Counted from the stretch's first letter, positions 42,319 to 53,707 are shown. The stretch is DNA of 64,000 bases from Saccharina japonica (GCA_008828725.1 MEHQ01001575.1:124812-188811), one strand, 5' to 3'. Notes: generated by a model not told the origin, from the letters alone. Numbers and translations are program-made.

Positions 42319-42590
42319 CGCATGCTACGGTAGAGGTGCACCTGCGTACAGGACATTTTCTGAGGGTGGTATGTTCACTTGATTATAGTATAGGAGCTCT
42401 ATACCTCACCCCAAAACTGATTTCAGAGGAAACTAGAAGTGGTACCCTGGTCAAACAATCCAATGGCCTGACTGCATTGGGCAATATTGCAACGCAAGGA
42501 TGAAAGTCCGACGGGTATGGGTGAAAGAGCCCGATCATTCAGAAGACATTTCAGCCAAACAAATCTGCCTCTATACGAGTTACCTACGTG
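42319..42590. mobile_element. D-family element
   Basis: The left end is GCGCATGCTACGGTAGAGGT and the right end CCTCTATACGAGTTACC. Internal D order is intact (CTCTATACCTCACCCC, AAAACTGATTTCAGAGGAAA, AAAGTCCGACGGGTATGG). ATTGG flanks both ends. Confidence 0.78.
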
Positions 42591-43031
42591 TCATTGGTAA
42601 GGCAGAATAAGCAAACGTCACCCTCTCCGTTCAGATTAGATCGGTTTGACGTCCGTTTACAGTCCGTACAGGGTCATTTATAATGGTGTACATTTGTCAA
42701 ATATTTAGGTCTGACTGATACACGTACCGGTAGCGTCTCTTCCATGTTTCAAAGTCCTTGGATTCTACCGCTGTTGTTGTAGTTACGTAGTACGGGCGGC
42801 CATACTAAGTAGGGAGCCTACGGTACACCCAAAAACCTATATATTTCCTTCTTTTTTTTTTACTATTTAATAACAACATTTCGACTGGTGCTACGGTAGG
42901 GGGGTCATGTATATGTAGGTGCTTGTTTTTCACCTGCACAGAGCCACTCGGCCGAGTGACTGTTTTACAGCGTTGCAGTCATAACCTTTGTTTTGCTTTG
43001 TTTTGCTGTTCCATATGCACCGCCAGTTTGG

Positions 43032-43561
43032 ACTGGTGTTAACGGTAGGGGGAGGTAGCCTGGTTCTCACTACCACGTTTACCCCACTCGGGCGAGTGGC
43101 TCTGTACCTCGCTCAAAACTGGAGGCAGAGCAATCCCACGGTAGGGGTACCACTTTTAGGCTCAATAGTTTCTGACCGGTTGTACTCCTCACGTGAGTAA
43201 CCACCGAATACTGTTAATATTTTTCTGCTATATTTGTTTTCGGACTACCGCCTTGGGAGGTCTGGTCGGGTGGCGGGAGCGAATGTTTCCGAAATCATGT
43301 TCTGGGTGAGATATTGATCTCCTCATGTGAGGAGCTCAGAAAAGTATGCGGCTCCCCTACCGTGGGATGACTCGGCAGGGATATGCTGTTGTCGCAGAGT
43401 AGCACAAGCATACCATGATGGTGGTGCATACCTCGACAACGTAAAGCGTCAAGACTTAAAAAAACCGCGAAGAAATATGGTGGTCACTCGGCGGAGTGGC
43501 TCCCATCCGCTGAAAATAATAATGGACTTACAAACGACCCCTCTACCGTGCGTAGCACCAG
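43032..43561. mobile_element. D-like element, middle shell
   Basis: Ends are ACTGGTGTTAACGGTAGGGG and CCCCTCTACCGTGCGTAGCA then CCAG. The subterminal ACTCGGGCGAGTGGCTC and CACTCGGCGGAGTGGCTCCC match the outer shell. Confidence 0.72.
43135..43367. mobile_element. D-like element, innermost
   Basis: Ends are CCCACGGTAGGGGTACCACT and GGCTCCCCTACCGTGGG. Internal CTCCTCACGTGAG and CTCCTCATGTGAGGAG are further inverse motifs. Confidence 0.72.
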
Positions 43562-43721
43562 CCATTTGGAGGATTTTGTTACGGAACGCGAAAAAAACTA
43601 TGTTTAGGTCCAATTTTCAGTTAGATTCGGAGCCACTCACTCGTCCGAGTGGCGAAAACCCGGTAGTGATAATGTGTGTACCCCACCTATCGTAGCACCA
43701 ACATTTTGTCCTACTTACTAC

Positions 43722-43886
43722 CAAAGATGTCAGGAGACGGTCAGTCAAGGGAAAACGGGCATCGGTCAAGGGTTTGGATCCGAGTGTTTCACACTAAAAC
43801 CTAGTAGTTTGGCGTCAGTCAAGGATAAAAAAAGACAAATTGTGCCGTCAGTCAAGGGCTGAAAGTGCCGTCTCCTGACATCTTTG
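43722..43886. mobile_element. hAT-type MITE with perfect TIR and 8-bp duplication
   Basis: TIR CAAAGATGTCAGGAGACGG is perfect over 19 bp. CTTACTAC flanks both sides exactly. A CAAAG start and 8-bp duplication fit the hAT superfamily. The interior has GGTCAGTCAAGGG-type direct repeats. Confidence 0.92.
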
Positions 43887-43906
43887 CTTACTACTACGGT
43901 ACTCCG

Positions 43907-44554
43907 CAATAGTTACCCTTTTATAGATGGATGGTATTATTGGAATAGGCCGCTGCACACCATTGTCAGACGGCAAATGGGATAGTTACTTATAAATAAT
44001 GAAATTGTGTGATGAAAAGGCCAAGAGTCGACAAATACGCGACCGGACTGAACGGCTTGTGGTGCGTCGAGAGAGATCCGCAAACAAACGGTGTTGGCCG
44101 ATTTACTGCTGACTGTACGTACGTACTCGTAACTTCAGCCAGTTGTTTGTGAACAAAGCACTTCGAAAAACACTACGACTTGGTGTGGGATGCGTGGTAT
44201 ATGATATGTTGCAACTGATAGTATACGGTAAGAAATGGGTTAGTCAACTCTTTTTTTTATAACTGAGCGAGGTAAGGTACGTACAGCACGCCCGCTCCTG
44301 GAATGTTCGACTGTAACTCTCCGCGGCAGATAGATGCTGCATGCATAACGTCGGCTTTGAACGTTTGGGCCTGATCGAGCGAAGAACCGAACAGGATTAG
44401 GCAGGCCCGAACAACCCTGACCGCTCTTCTTATAAGTCACTGATAACATACTATCATAGCTTAGTTTGCACCAGACAACAAGTACATGCGATGAAATGTG
44501 ATGGTTAATAGCCAAGCAATGTGATCGGTGCTACTCGTAGAATTCTGTGCGTTC
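43907..44554. other. no gene recognised
   Basis: Mixed-composition DNA with short frames only. Nothing matches the repeat families. Confidence 0.5.
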
Positions 44555-44700
44555 CTCACATGAAACCGTTCTGTTTTTACCTGTCGACATCCAGCACACA
44601 CACCCAGTGTCCGTGCCGACTCTGCAATCCTAGGGAGATAACGTCAAGCTCTCTCTGTGATAACAAAGCTACGGCACAGAGAAACTACATCGTTAAAGCA
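44555..44700 (+). repeat. H-family dispersed repeat
   Basis: TCACATGAAACCGTTCTG, CACCCAGTGTCCGTGCCGAC, TGCAATCCTAGGGAGATA and CTGTGATAACAAAGC align with the H copies at 745-880 and 34.7 kb. Confidence 0.75.
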
Positions 44701-44821
44701 GATACACTACATCGTTAAAGCGAGAACACACAAAACGAAAGAAACAAAGCAAACCAACAATCAGTCGGAAACAATGAAGCATTTTTCTTGTCTCATGAGG
44801 TAAAACTTCTGACCGGTGGAG

Positions 44822-46830
44822 GTGGGGGGGGGGCGTACTCATTTGTTGTTTGCCTTAACGATTTGACCATTGACCACGCCCGCACCCCTTTCGAGACGGA
44901 GCACCGTTCCTACGCCTAGTAGAGACACCTCCAAACGCTGGGGCGCTCAAGTACGATGTTTCCATATTTTGCATAGAAACGTTTTCGAATCCTGTCCCCT
45001 TCCAGCTTCGCCGCCCGTGGCCACCATCTATCTCCTAACGTAGACATCGTCTTCTCGCTACTATCTAGTGTACCAGACTTCTCCATGTCACATTCGTCTA
45101 TTTTTATTATCTCCTCTCCTTGTACATTTCACATTCTCCCACGATGTGATCATTCTACTCTCGACTGCTTTGCCACATGGGCACATCTGTGCATCTAATT
45201 CCTCCTCCTCCCGGCTACTGGTATATCTCCTTCTTCTTCCTGGCAGGTCCAGGTCCCCTGAACTAAATCGTGGTTTCAGCGTTTTCGCCAAGTCCATTGG
45301 GCCTCGCAATTAAGCTTTGTTACTATTCCTTCTCTTAACCTCTCGTATATATCTAAGTAAGTGTTCCTCCCCTTCCACTTTACTTCTTAGCGCTACTGTA
45401 GCCTTTTTGTTATTTCTATCGTTTCCCTTACTTCTGTCTTGTACCCCCCAAACTTCTCTGTGGCCGGGCACCTCTTCTTGAATTCCTCCTATGCCCTTCC
45501 ATACTTTTTCAACTACGCTATCCCAGCTCGCCCTTTGGTTACTTTCTCCCATACAGCTCTATCAACTATGGCTGGCAACCTCTTATGTGGCATGTTTTTC
45601 ACTTTTTTTTTGTCGTTTCAACTCCCTAACGTCTCTACGCGTATTTGTGTTAATTGTGTCATTACTGTATTACTCGTCGTACTTGAGCCTCCTAGTACTT
45701 TTGTAGCTGGTGTGTCCGGCTGCTTTACGAACTTGGCGTTCCCTCCCGTACTTCTCCTACATTTTCTAGCTTTGGTGCAATCACATTCATCAAGATACAT
45801 CTTTTCGTTCTGGTGTCACGGTGCGAGTCTGTTAGGGCTGCTTCCATCTTGCCTACGTGTGCCTTACCCTATCCTACTACTTTTGTTATGTGTGCATCCT
45901 AAGAGCAGTCCTTTGACCTTTCTACGCCGAGGTACGCATACTGGTCTATGATCGGTAATTCATCTTCTCCCCACTTCCACTTAAAAGTTACTGGGCCCTC
46001 CTTAGCTTCGTTACATACAACTACTGCGCACTTTTTTACGTTCGCCGTGACTCTGCATTTCCTAGGGCTCTATTTATTTCTGCAGCCCTTCGGGTGCTTC
46101 TGATATGCTCACGAAATCATTCGCAAACACCAATCTTGACAACTTATCTTCCCCCACCGTGACCCCCTGTTTTGTTGCATCGGCTGCTATTATCGTGTCA
46201 TTAATATATACCTTGAATAGGTGGTAGGTGATATAGCGTACATCCCTGTGCAACTCCTTCTAGAACGTCAACATACTTCAATATTTCCCCGTCCAGCATC
46301 ACAGCACTTCTCGCACACTCCGTAATATTTTTCATCAATCTCCACATATTTCCCCTGATCCCTAGTCCCAACAATTTTCTCCACAACCGATTTCTCCATG
46401 CGGTGTCGTAGACTTTCTGTACATCTAGAAACAAAAACAGTGCGTTGTTATCCGCCCCGCGTCTTTCTTACCTTGGATTCGCTTCCCTAATGTGTACACG
46501 TGGTGTACGCAGCTTCGGTTTGGCCTAAACCCTGCTTGCCCTTCATTCGTTGTTTCTTCCTTCTCCTTCGTCGTCCCCATTTTACCGTTCAAACTCTTAC
46601 ATATTGTTTTGCTCGTACGGTAGTTATTAATAGTCCCTATAGTTACCCGGGTCAGCCTTGCCTCATTTCTTAAATAGGTTTACTATATATCTCCACCTCT
46701 TAGGTGCGTACTCGGTTTTCCATATATACAACTCAACCGTCATGGTAAGCATCCCCCCCCCCCCGTACTTCATGAATCCATCCACGATTTGGTGCAGGGA
46801 AGGGGGGAAGGGGTCTACTACAGAGGAACT
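44822..46830 (-). mobile_element. degenerate non-LTR retrotransposon (LINE), 3' 2 kb
   Basis: In several frames on the minus strand a LINE reverse transcriptase can be followed. From 46,800: VELYIWKTEYAPKRWR and VNLFKK; then GQAGFRPNRSCVHHVYTLGK (about 46,520); DVQKVYDTAWRNRLWRKLLG and GVAQGCTL (46,434-46,250); LFKVYINDTIIAADATKQG; and FANDFVSIS near 46,110. The catalytic FADD motif reads FAND here. The C-terminal part has KFVKQPDTPATKVLGGSSTT, WEKVTKGRAGIA, LDLPGRRRRYTSSREEEE and AQMCPCG. It ends with GTACGC and a C run (G run on plus, 44,826). Frameshifts and stops show it is dead. The 5' end is missing. Confidence 0.88.
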
Positions 46831-47379
46831 GACCAATAAGGCGTGCGCCTTACAAGGCACGCCTTATCGTTGGAATGCCATACATCCGTGTTTCACGATT
46901 TTTCGCTGAGTTCACCTACAGGCCATGGGATGGATGTTTTGTCAGCCCCGTGGGTGAGATAGAGAGCAGTTCAGCGCCGCAAGCGGAGACAGAAGTCTCA
47001 GAGAACGTGGGAGGTGACCACTCGGGAAACTCACGGGAGGACAGGGGCAGACGGACATAGGGGGGCTAGAAATACACAAACATAATCAGAACAAAAACAA
47101 AACGAAGGGTCAAACAGACAAAACAAAATTGAAACAAACGTAAGGTCGTACATGCAGCCGACACAGCATGACAGTAGGGTACGGCGGGAGGGTGGGGTAC
47201 CATCGACTCTTATCAGGTTATAGAGCAACACAGCGAGCAAACACAACTGACCCGGAGATTGTAACACGGCAGTAGGCAAGTAGTCGCTGGACGTTTCAAC
47301 TAGAAAGACTGCCAGTGCCACGTGTCGGTGTGTGCACCTTCACTTTCTTAACCGGTCTAGCCGCTGTTGCTACGCCTGC
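46831..47379. other. no gene recognised
   Basis: 46,838-46,872 holds a small inverse repeat (AAGGCGTGCGCCTT...AAGGCACGCCTTATCGTTG). A related one is at 52,022-52,075. The rest is AT-rich with short frames. Confidence 0.5.
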
Positions 47380-47497
47380 TTTTATTTTCGTCCGAAATCA
47401 GTTTTTGACTTACTATTACAGTAGTATAGGGCTCCTCAAGGGGGGAGGCCCGGAAACAGCATGGTACACCTCTACCATAGGAGTAGCATGTGTCCTC
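47380..47497. mobile_element. D-family right half
   Basis: TTATTTTCGTCCGAAATCAG, GGGCTCCTCAAGG, and the terminus GGTACACCTCTACCATAGGA then GTAGCATGTGTC. Confidence 0.6.
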
Positions 47498-48063
47498 GAC
47501 TCTGAACATTCCTACATTGAGCCGGAGCGGTGCGGTGAGCTGGTCGTACAGTGGCAAGCCGTACCCTGTGAAACGTAGGGTTGGCGAGCAGCACGCGTCG
47601 GTTGATCTCGTCAGTCAGGGTCGGCTTTCTCGCACAGAGTTGCTCCAAGCAAAGTACACAACAAGCTCTTGGCGGTTTGTTTGTACACCTGGCCGGATGC
47701 CTCCGTATCTGAAGTGGCCCTTGTCCATACGTTTAGCCACCAGGGGACATGGTCTCCGTCTCGGCTTCCGAGACTGCCAATCCTAACCAATCACACACAC
47801 TGCTACGATTTCCGCCATCGTGTTCGCAATGCTGTATTTAGAACTCCTCCAATGAGAAGCCCCCTTAAACGTAGGTAGGCGTGTCCCCTATCCCTTGTCG
47901 CAGGAGGCCTCCGATAAACCGGCAAGCGCTCCCTCAGCTTCTGTTGCTGCGAAACCACAGCGTCTTGAGTAGGTGGACGGTTCTTGCAAAAAGTTTGACT
48001 CGCTAAAAGCGCGAGAGAATGAGCTATATATAATAAATGGCAAAATTCGAAGCGGATCGACGC
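47498..48063. other. no gene recognised
   Basis: Short overlapping frames (98 codons + at 47,490; 95 codons - at 47,803) have no family features. Confidence 0.45.
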
Positions 48064-48330
48064 ATGCTGTGTGATGGTAAGGCGCACCATTTTAGCCTTG
48101 CAAGGGTGGTCGCTTGAGGAGCTCTATACCCCACCCAAAAAGTGATTTTGGAGGAAAATGAGAGTGCTACATACCCGATGAACGACCCAACGGTTGAAAC
48201 ATCAAACGAAAAATAGAGTAAGCCAATAATGAGGGTCTGACGAGTTTGGGTTAAGGAGCCCGATCAGTCAGAAAACGGATTGGCGAAAAAAAGGCACCAT
48301 CAATCAGTAGTATCCCTATCGTAGCACGCG
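48064..48330. mobile_element. D-family element
   Basis: Left end GACGCATGCTGTGTGATGGT, right end TATCGTAGCACGCGTG. Internal CTTGAGGAGCTCTATACCCC, GATTTTGGAGGAAAATGAGA, GACGAGTTTGGGTTAAGGAG and CCCGATCAGTCAGAAAACGG are all D landmarks. Confidence 0.8.
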
Positions 48331-49204
48331 TGAATCGACGAGCAGTGAGTGGGAATGCTGAGCCCTATTATGCGCGATAAAGAACGAAGGAACGTACGAT
48401 GAATACCTGGGGGGGGAAAGGGACGACACCTATCTGTGACCACGGTTTGTCCGGAGGCTCGCTGAGGGTGAACGCCTCCTACGAGTTGAGCGGGAAACTA
48501 AAAGTGACGATTTGAAAAAAACAAATTATCTTCCAGACAGAGTGTTAGTACGTACGTAGTGAGAACACATACATACGTCGGACATGAAGAATAGTACCAT
48601 TACTGTAGATAACGGCAAAACTGCTTCCGCAGGCACATTCGATTTGACATACTAAGCTGTCACGTCGAGCGGGTGAGGTTTTTGTTTTTAGTGGTCCGAT
48701 TATTTCAACCAATCAATCCGCGTGCTTCATGTGTATATATATGCAAAGTCTGCTTGTGGTTGGAGAAGATGGCCCACAACCTCAGTACTACCGAGCACCC
48801 GCACACCGCAACAAGCACGGACTGAAACGAGCAGTAGAGGCGCTCCTCACACCCCCCCCCTTCGCTCCCCGACTTATGGCTTTAAATCAAAACTACGCTT
48901 GTAGGAGATCAGTTCAGGGCTCCAATCGTCAGCAAACCATTCCGTCCTTGTATCCCATTTATCATACATATTATGACAATGCGTATATATTGATCCAATC
49001 ATGCCATCCAAACACACAAATATATATACATACTTCGTATACGTATTTATAAACAAAACAAAAAACTGCTGTGATATCGAGGATTTCGTCGAAACCCATC
49101 TTTGCAAGCTGAGGTTGATACTGCGATATATACAAGTGGGAAGCCTTAAGCCAATCGCTTCAAGTATGCAAAGTTATATCAATACTAATACTTATATACG
49201 CATA
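48331..49204. other. no gene recognised; short diverged repeat
   Basis: 48,725-48,790 and 49,293-49,345 share TATATATATG, GGTTGG and AGACGACCCACAAC-like sequence. Otherwise AT-rich with TA runs. Confidence 0.45.
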
Positions 49205-49283
49205 CCACTCTGTCCCGAAATATAAGCACCTTTTGTACATTAATACTCAATAAAAACGGTGCTTATATTTCGGGACAGAGTGG
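49205..49283. mobile_element. B-family Stowaway-like MITE, intact
   Basis: TA-flanked 79-bp element with CCACTCTGTCCCGAAATATA on the left, its exact inverse on the right, and a short loop. Confidence 0.92.
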
Positions 49284-49525
49284 TACTTCAAAGTATATAT
49301 ATGTATACGATGGTTGGTTGGTGGGGAAGACGACCCACAACTAACTCGGTGTGCTTTTTGTGTTGTTGGAGAGGATGATTCATAACTGCTATAACTCACT
49401 TCAAAGTGAACGCCCACACCCCTTTCGAATGTACCAGTATTGCGGAGCCCCACAACTCGCCATCACGGAGAACAAACCACAAGACATAATATATAACAAA
49501 TAGCAACACATAGTTTACGAGAGCA

Positions 49526-50392
49526 ATGCCCAAGCGACACAACAACGGGTCGGACAAGGCAGCACCAGCACCAGCACCACCAGCACCAGCCCAAGCGCCA
49601 GCACCACCAGCATCTACTGCAGCACCAGCACCGCCAGCAGGAGCAGCAACAGCAGGAGGAGAAGCAGGAGCAGCAGCAGCAGCAGAAGGACGAGGAGCAG
49701 CAACAGCAGGAAAAGAGCCACCAGCAAAGCCCACCGGGACAGCGACGAGCACAACACGAAATAAGAAGGCCGAGGCCGCACTCAAGAGGAGCAAGGCAAA
49801 CCACGACGTCAGGCGGCTCATCGAGCGCTCGGAGCACCGCGATCAGATCCTGAACCCAACCGTTCCCCCTCGGACGCGCCCCAAGGAAATAATCCGCCGG
49901 AGACTGGACTACGACAAAATAATCCTGACCCCCTTGAACCTAAGACCCGGTCGCGAATCCCCGTGCATGTTCCTTTCGAGATACGACTACTTGCAGGAGA
50001 TGGAGTTTTTCACGAGAGACGCAGGCGGTGCGCTGTGGGACGAGGACAGGTTTGGACACGCATCCCCCGGTTTCCTGTTCGCGTTTGTCCAGTACCAGCC
50101 CGCTCGGGGCGTCGATATCATGGAGATTTTCGAGGTTGTTGGCAAGGCGGGAGTTTCACACCGTAGAAGGCATTGGAATATTCCGGGCCAGGGTAAGAGG
50201 AGGGTGCTTAGGCTGTCTCAGATGATTGGTAGCGTGAGGTACAGTGACTACGCGAGGGCGATAGGGTACGGTGCCCTCGGTGCCGGCAGCGGCGGCAGCG
50301 GTGGTGGCGGAAGTGGCAGGTTTGGGGCGGTGAAGGGCACGGTGGTTCGACGATGGCCGAAGGATATCACCGTCAACATTGCGGTATTCTAG
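49526..50392 (+). CDS. intact intronless ORF, 288 residues, function unknown
   Basis: Uninterrupted from ATG (49,526) to TAG (50,390-50,392). Residues 1-75 are an Ala/Pro-rich low-complexity N-terminus coded by GCA/CCA-type triplets. Residues 76-120 are basic (RNKKAEAALKRSKANHDVRR, TRPKEIIRRRLDYDK). Residues 121-250 form the likely folded part (CMFLSRYDYLQEMEFF, HASPGFLFAFVQYQPARGVD, SHRRRHWNIPGQGKRRVLRL, MIGSVRYSDYARAIGYG). A Gly/Ser linker (252-265) is followed by VVRRWPKDITVNIAVF. There is no signal peptide or membrane segment. I do not recognise the family; a basic, possibly nucleic-acid-binding protein is only a guess. An A MITE starts 38 bp after the stop. Confidence 0.65.
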   Translation: MPKRHNNGSDKAAPAPAPPAPAQAPAPPASTAAPAPPAGAATAGGEAGAAAAAEGRGAATAGKEPPAKPTGTATSTTRNKKAEAALKRSKANHDVRRLIERSEHRDQILNPTVPPRTRPKEIIRRRLDYDKIILTPLNLRPGRESPCMFLSRYDYLQEMEFFTRDAGGALWDEDRFGHASPGFLFAFVQYQPARGVDIMEIFEVVGKAGVSHRRRHWNIPGQGKRRVLRLSQMIGSVRYSDYARAIGYGALGAGSGGSGGGGSGRFGAVKGTVVRRWPKDITVNIAVF

Positions 50393-50429
50393 CAGCTTGG
50401 TGCTTGGTATCATGCGGTATGCACTATCA

Positions 50430-50546
50430 CGGGGGACCATAGTAAATACTAGTAAATAGGACCAAATATTTATTGTCGGTATAAATAAGTAAATATATAC
50501 GTAGGTTTTTGAGTGTAACCGTAGGTTCTATTTACATGGTCCCCCG
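50430..50546. mobile_element. A-family MITE
   Basis: CGGGGGACCATAGTAAATAC on the left, ACATGGTCCCCCG then TA on the right. The internal CTAGTAAATAGGACCAAATA is typical. Confidence 0.88.
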
Positions 50547-50609
50547 TAATATTAGTAGTAGTAGTAGTAGCCTGGACCACAGCTTACCGGCTTTCTTGTT
50601 TCCTACATA

Positions 50610-50688
50610 TCACTCTGTCCGAAAATATAAGGATCATTTGTATTACCTATTGATGAAAATATATACCTAATATTTCGGGACATTGTGG
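50610..50688. mobile_element. B-family Stowaway-like MITE
   Basis: TA-flanked. TCACTCTGTCCGAAAATATA on the left and AATATTTCGGGACATTGTGG on the right. Confidence 0.85.
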
Positions 50689-51414
50689 TACTGTACAGGC
50701 CCACGAATAGGAAGGAACCTGACAAGAACATAAGGGTCACTGGTTTTGGGAGGAGACACAACAAAAATGTTGGATTGCGAACTCATGCTCGAAAGCGGAG
50801 AGTTCTACACACAACCCTGTGTAGTCGCCTATCGACATATTATATATATAAATATATATATACCTCTTATTTGTGTATATACACATACTTCGAAGTATGT
50901 ATTATATGTGTGTGTATATAATATACTTTTGAAGTATATATATATGCGTGTTCAAAGGTTGGTCGAGGGCGGTGTCACAATTTGATTTCATATTTACGGC
51001 TTGCTCAAATTGAGCTTTCGTTTTGTTGGCGGGCCCATACTATTTATACTGTATTTCAGTTCGTAGGTTTCCTGTATGTATATATACATCAGGTGTACGT
51101 AACGAATAGTGTATACTCTGATGATCGGACGCCGACTAAAGAGAGTCTCCGAAGGACGGCTGTTTATCATGTTATGGAAAAAAAAGCATAACAACAAACA
51201 GGCGAAAAATCAAATAAATCAGTTGTTTTGGAGGATTTTTATAACGGTGGGTGATTCTCCCCGCACGGAATCGACGAGAACCAGACCAAACATGTATACA
51301 TTGGATACATGCAATACCTCGTGAGTAAATGCGCGTTGGACCTGACAGTTGACGCCTCGGTCAGCTGGGAGTCGGGCCGGCACGACTTAAGTCACCAACT
51401 ATGATAACATTGAA
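50689..51414. other. no gene recognised; AT palindromes
   Basis: 50,840-50,945 is a TA-rich run with two ACTTCGAAGT/ACTTTTGAAGT motifs. Short frames only. Confidence 0.5.
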
Positions 51415-51521
51415 CGGGGGCCCGTAGTGAGTAGGACCAATGGTTGTATATGAAAATGGGCAAATATAAAATATATAGGACTTTGTGTATACCATAGGTC
51501 CTATTTACTATGCCCCCCCCG
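51415..51521. mobile_element. A-family MITE
   Basis: CGGGGGCCCGTAGTGAGTAG on the left, CATAGGTCCTATTTACTATG then CCCCCCCCG on the right. Confidence 0.8.
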
Positions 51522-52241
51522 CAATACTTATCCGTCCGAATAATACGCGGTTTGTCGCTTCCCATGGAGGTTGTGGCGTCGTGCCAACCATATATCATAA
51601 ATGTTGGGTTTTGATGTTTTTAGGACGGGTTTCCATGCTGACTGCGGGATGTCCCTTTATTTGTTTTGGGACGGGGGGCCCTTGGCCTGGGCGGGGAAGG
51701 GGGGCGATGTTTGGCTCGTTGGCGATCAGGTGGCTTTCACACGCCGCCACAACTTGCCGACTGAAGTCAGGTAGTCGGCTAACGGCACCTACCGATTAGC
51801 TAATGGTCGTTAAATGCTGATGACTCATAGGCTCTAACGTTTAGTTGGCTATTTACAGGGGGTGATTTTTGGTGTTAGGGTGTCCGCGGGGGCTGGGTAG
51901 CCTAACCGATGCGACACGTACCCCGATGTAGTACGTAGTCATTAATGCCCATTCCGTTTAAGGCATAGACATTTGTGGATGACTGTTACAGTGGTGTGAG
52001 TCTCAACTGGAGAACTAGCCAATAAGCTATACGCCGTATATGGCATATGCCTTATAAGGCGCACGCCTTATCGTTGATCCTAATTTCGTTTTTACGATGT
52101 AGGAAAACGTTCGAGCAATACCTACGAGATTGGTCGAGATTCGGAGTCCATTGGTTTCTCAGAGCTACGAGAGTGATTCTAGGGACTATGGTTAGGTCGT
52201 GTTCTGTCCTGTGGATGGGTTCTTTCTGCGGTGTGGGATAA
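51522..52241. other. no gene recognised
   Basis: GC-rich in part (51,650-51,720) with frames up to 104 codons but no motif. 52,022-52,075 holds an AAGGCGCACGCCTTATCGTTG-type inverse repeat. Confidence 0.45.
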
Positions 52242-52524
52242 GGGGGCGGGGGGTAAGGGTGTGTGTGGGGGATACTCGTGTCGTGCATGGCTGTAGGTTT
52301 ATGGGCATAGATAGGTCCTCGCACCCCTACAACGCCGGGACGTTGGAGCACGTCGGGTTTCCACAGACCAGGCAGATATTATTGCTTGCACCAAGCCCGA
52401 AGGGGCCGTGAGGCGTTGGGCGAGTCGCATGACGGAAGGGCGGGCTGTATTGTACTTAAGAACCGCTTGTGAGGCGCACTGTTTTGCTTGAAGATGATAG
52501 CGTCGATTAAACTCATTTGGTGTT
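52242..52524 (-). mobile_element. F-family SINE-like element
   Basis: From GGGGGATACTCGTGTCGTGC through CATGGCTGTAGG, GGACGTTGGAGCACGTCGGG and GGCGTTGGGCGAGTCGCATG to GAACCGCTTGTGAGGCGCAC and ATAGCGTCGATTAAACTCAT. Confidence 0.8.
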
Positions 52525-52600
52525 TGGGGGGGGGGGCGTACTCATTCGTTTCTTGCCTTAGTCATTTGACCATTAACTGGGAGGGGGGGAGAAGTAAGGC
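52525..52600 (-). mobile_element. LINE 3' end with C tail
   Basis: On plus, a G run then GCGTACTCATTCGTTTCTTG and CCTTAGTCATTTGACCATTA. This is the inverse of the LINE terminus at 23,940-23,990, and it directly abuts an F element. Confidence 0.75.
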
Positions 52601-52994
52601 ACGTGTGTGTGCTGGGACCACTGAGAGCGCCATTTCAACATAATCGATATATTTCTTCTGAGCGAAGCTCGCAACCGGACTGCATAACAGCAATCCAAGC
52701 GCTTACCTCTCGACTATCATCATAGTCGGCTATCTTCCATTCTCACCAGTTTCTCCTTGAGTTTTCAAAGCGAAACCACCTAGAGGTACATATGAACAAT
52801 ACAACACTGTCGTCAGGAGTTACCTGTATAGCCAAGTTATGTACTGCACAGTAATAGTAAAAGGTTCAGAAGTATTTTTGCGAACTAGTTTTTGGCAGAT
52901 TTAGATTTTACTTCGAAACGAAAGTTGAACATATAGCTGCTTTTGAATCGTGATGACCCTCTCTGCTTTCATTGAACGGTCGACCAAGAGAGGA

Positions 52995-53030
<36 letters not shown>

Positions 53031-53044
53031 GGAGCGCTGTCCCC
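52601..53044. other. no gene recognised; GA microsatellite
   Basis: A (GA)n run lies at about 52,988-53,033. The rest shows no supported feature. Confidence 0.5.
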
Positions 53045-53291
53045 TGACGCGTGCTACGGTAGAGGTATCACTTTTTGGCTGAAAAGTTTTCTGAACGATC
53101 GGGCTCCTTAATCCAAATTCGTCGGACTTTCATTCTTGTGACGAAATACGTTTCGGAGTATACTTCCGTCATGAGATTTCTCATCCGGCAGCACTTTTGT
53201 TTTCCTCCAAAATCATGTTTTCGGTGGGGTATGACGCTCCGTAAGTGAAGAGCTCAGAAAAAAAACATGGTGCACCTCTATCGTAGCATGC
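53045..53291. mobile_element. D-family element
   Basis: GACGCGTGCTACGGTAGAGG on the left and CACCTCTATCGTAGCATGCG on the right. CCCT flanks both ends. Confidence 0.85.
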
Positions 53292-53420
53292 GTCCCCTCT
53301 GAGGATCATCCTGGCATCAATTGGTATATCCACGAGCGTACTTATTATGAGGCGTGGTACAACAGAGGTTGCACGGTTTGGCTAAAATGGTTTCCGAAGG
53401 ACTGATTGAAGGCTCTTTAA

Positions 53421-53510
53421 CCCTTTTAGTACTGCACTGTACAGAAACCAACAGTTGAGTCTAATTCCAAGTGTTTTGTCCCCACATCGGGACTGCAATT
53501 CCTAAATGGG
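53421..53510. mobile_element. E-family MITE nested in D
   Basis: TTAA on both sides, then CCCTTTTAGTACTGCA on the left and TGCAATTCCTAAATGGG on the right. The duplicated TTAA with CCC ends points to the piggyBac superfamily. Confidence 0.85.
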
Positions 53511-53707
53511 TTAACCCAACCTCGTCGGAATGATAATCTTATTGTTTTTGCAATATTATATTTAGCACACCTATTAATAGTATTAATAGTATTAAAAGTA
53601 TTAATAGTATTAATAGTATTAATAGTATTAATAGAACATGGGATTGGTCATCGGGTTGCGTTTTTATTTATTTATTTTAACTAAAAATCAGTTTTTACTC
53701 ACTATTA

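Larger units (their letters stand above)
42884..43700. mobile_element. D-like element, outer shell of the nest
   Basis: Ends are ACTGGTGCTACGGTAGG and CCTATCGTAGCACCA. Flanks ACATTTCG and ACATTTTG suggest an 8-bp duplication. Subterminal palindromes GCCACTCGGCCGAGTGAC and GCCACTCACTCGTCCGAGTG mark each side. Confidence 0.72.
42793..43906. mobile_element. A-family MITE holding a stack of nested insertions
   Basis: The A left part (42,793-42,883, ending ATAACAACATTT) and right pieces (TTGTCCTACTTACTAC, then TACGGTACTCCG to 43,906) are separated by two insertions. One is a three-deep nest of D-like elements (42,884-43,700). The other is a hAT-type MITE (43,722-43,886). Confidence 0.72.
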
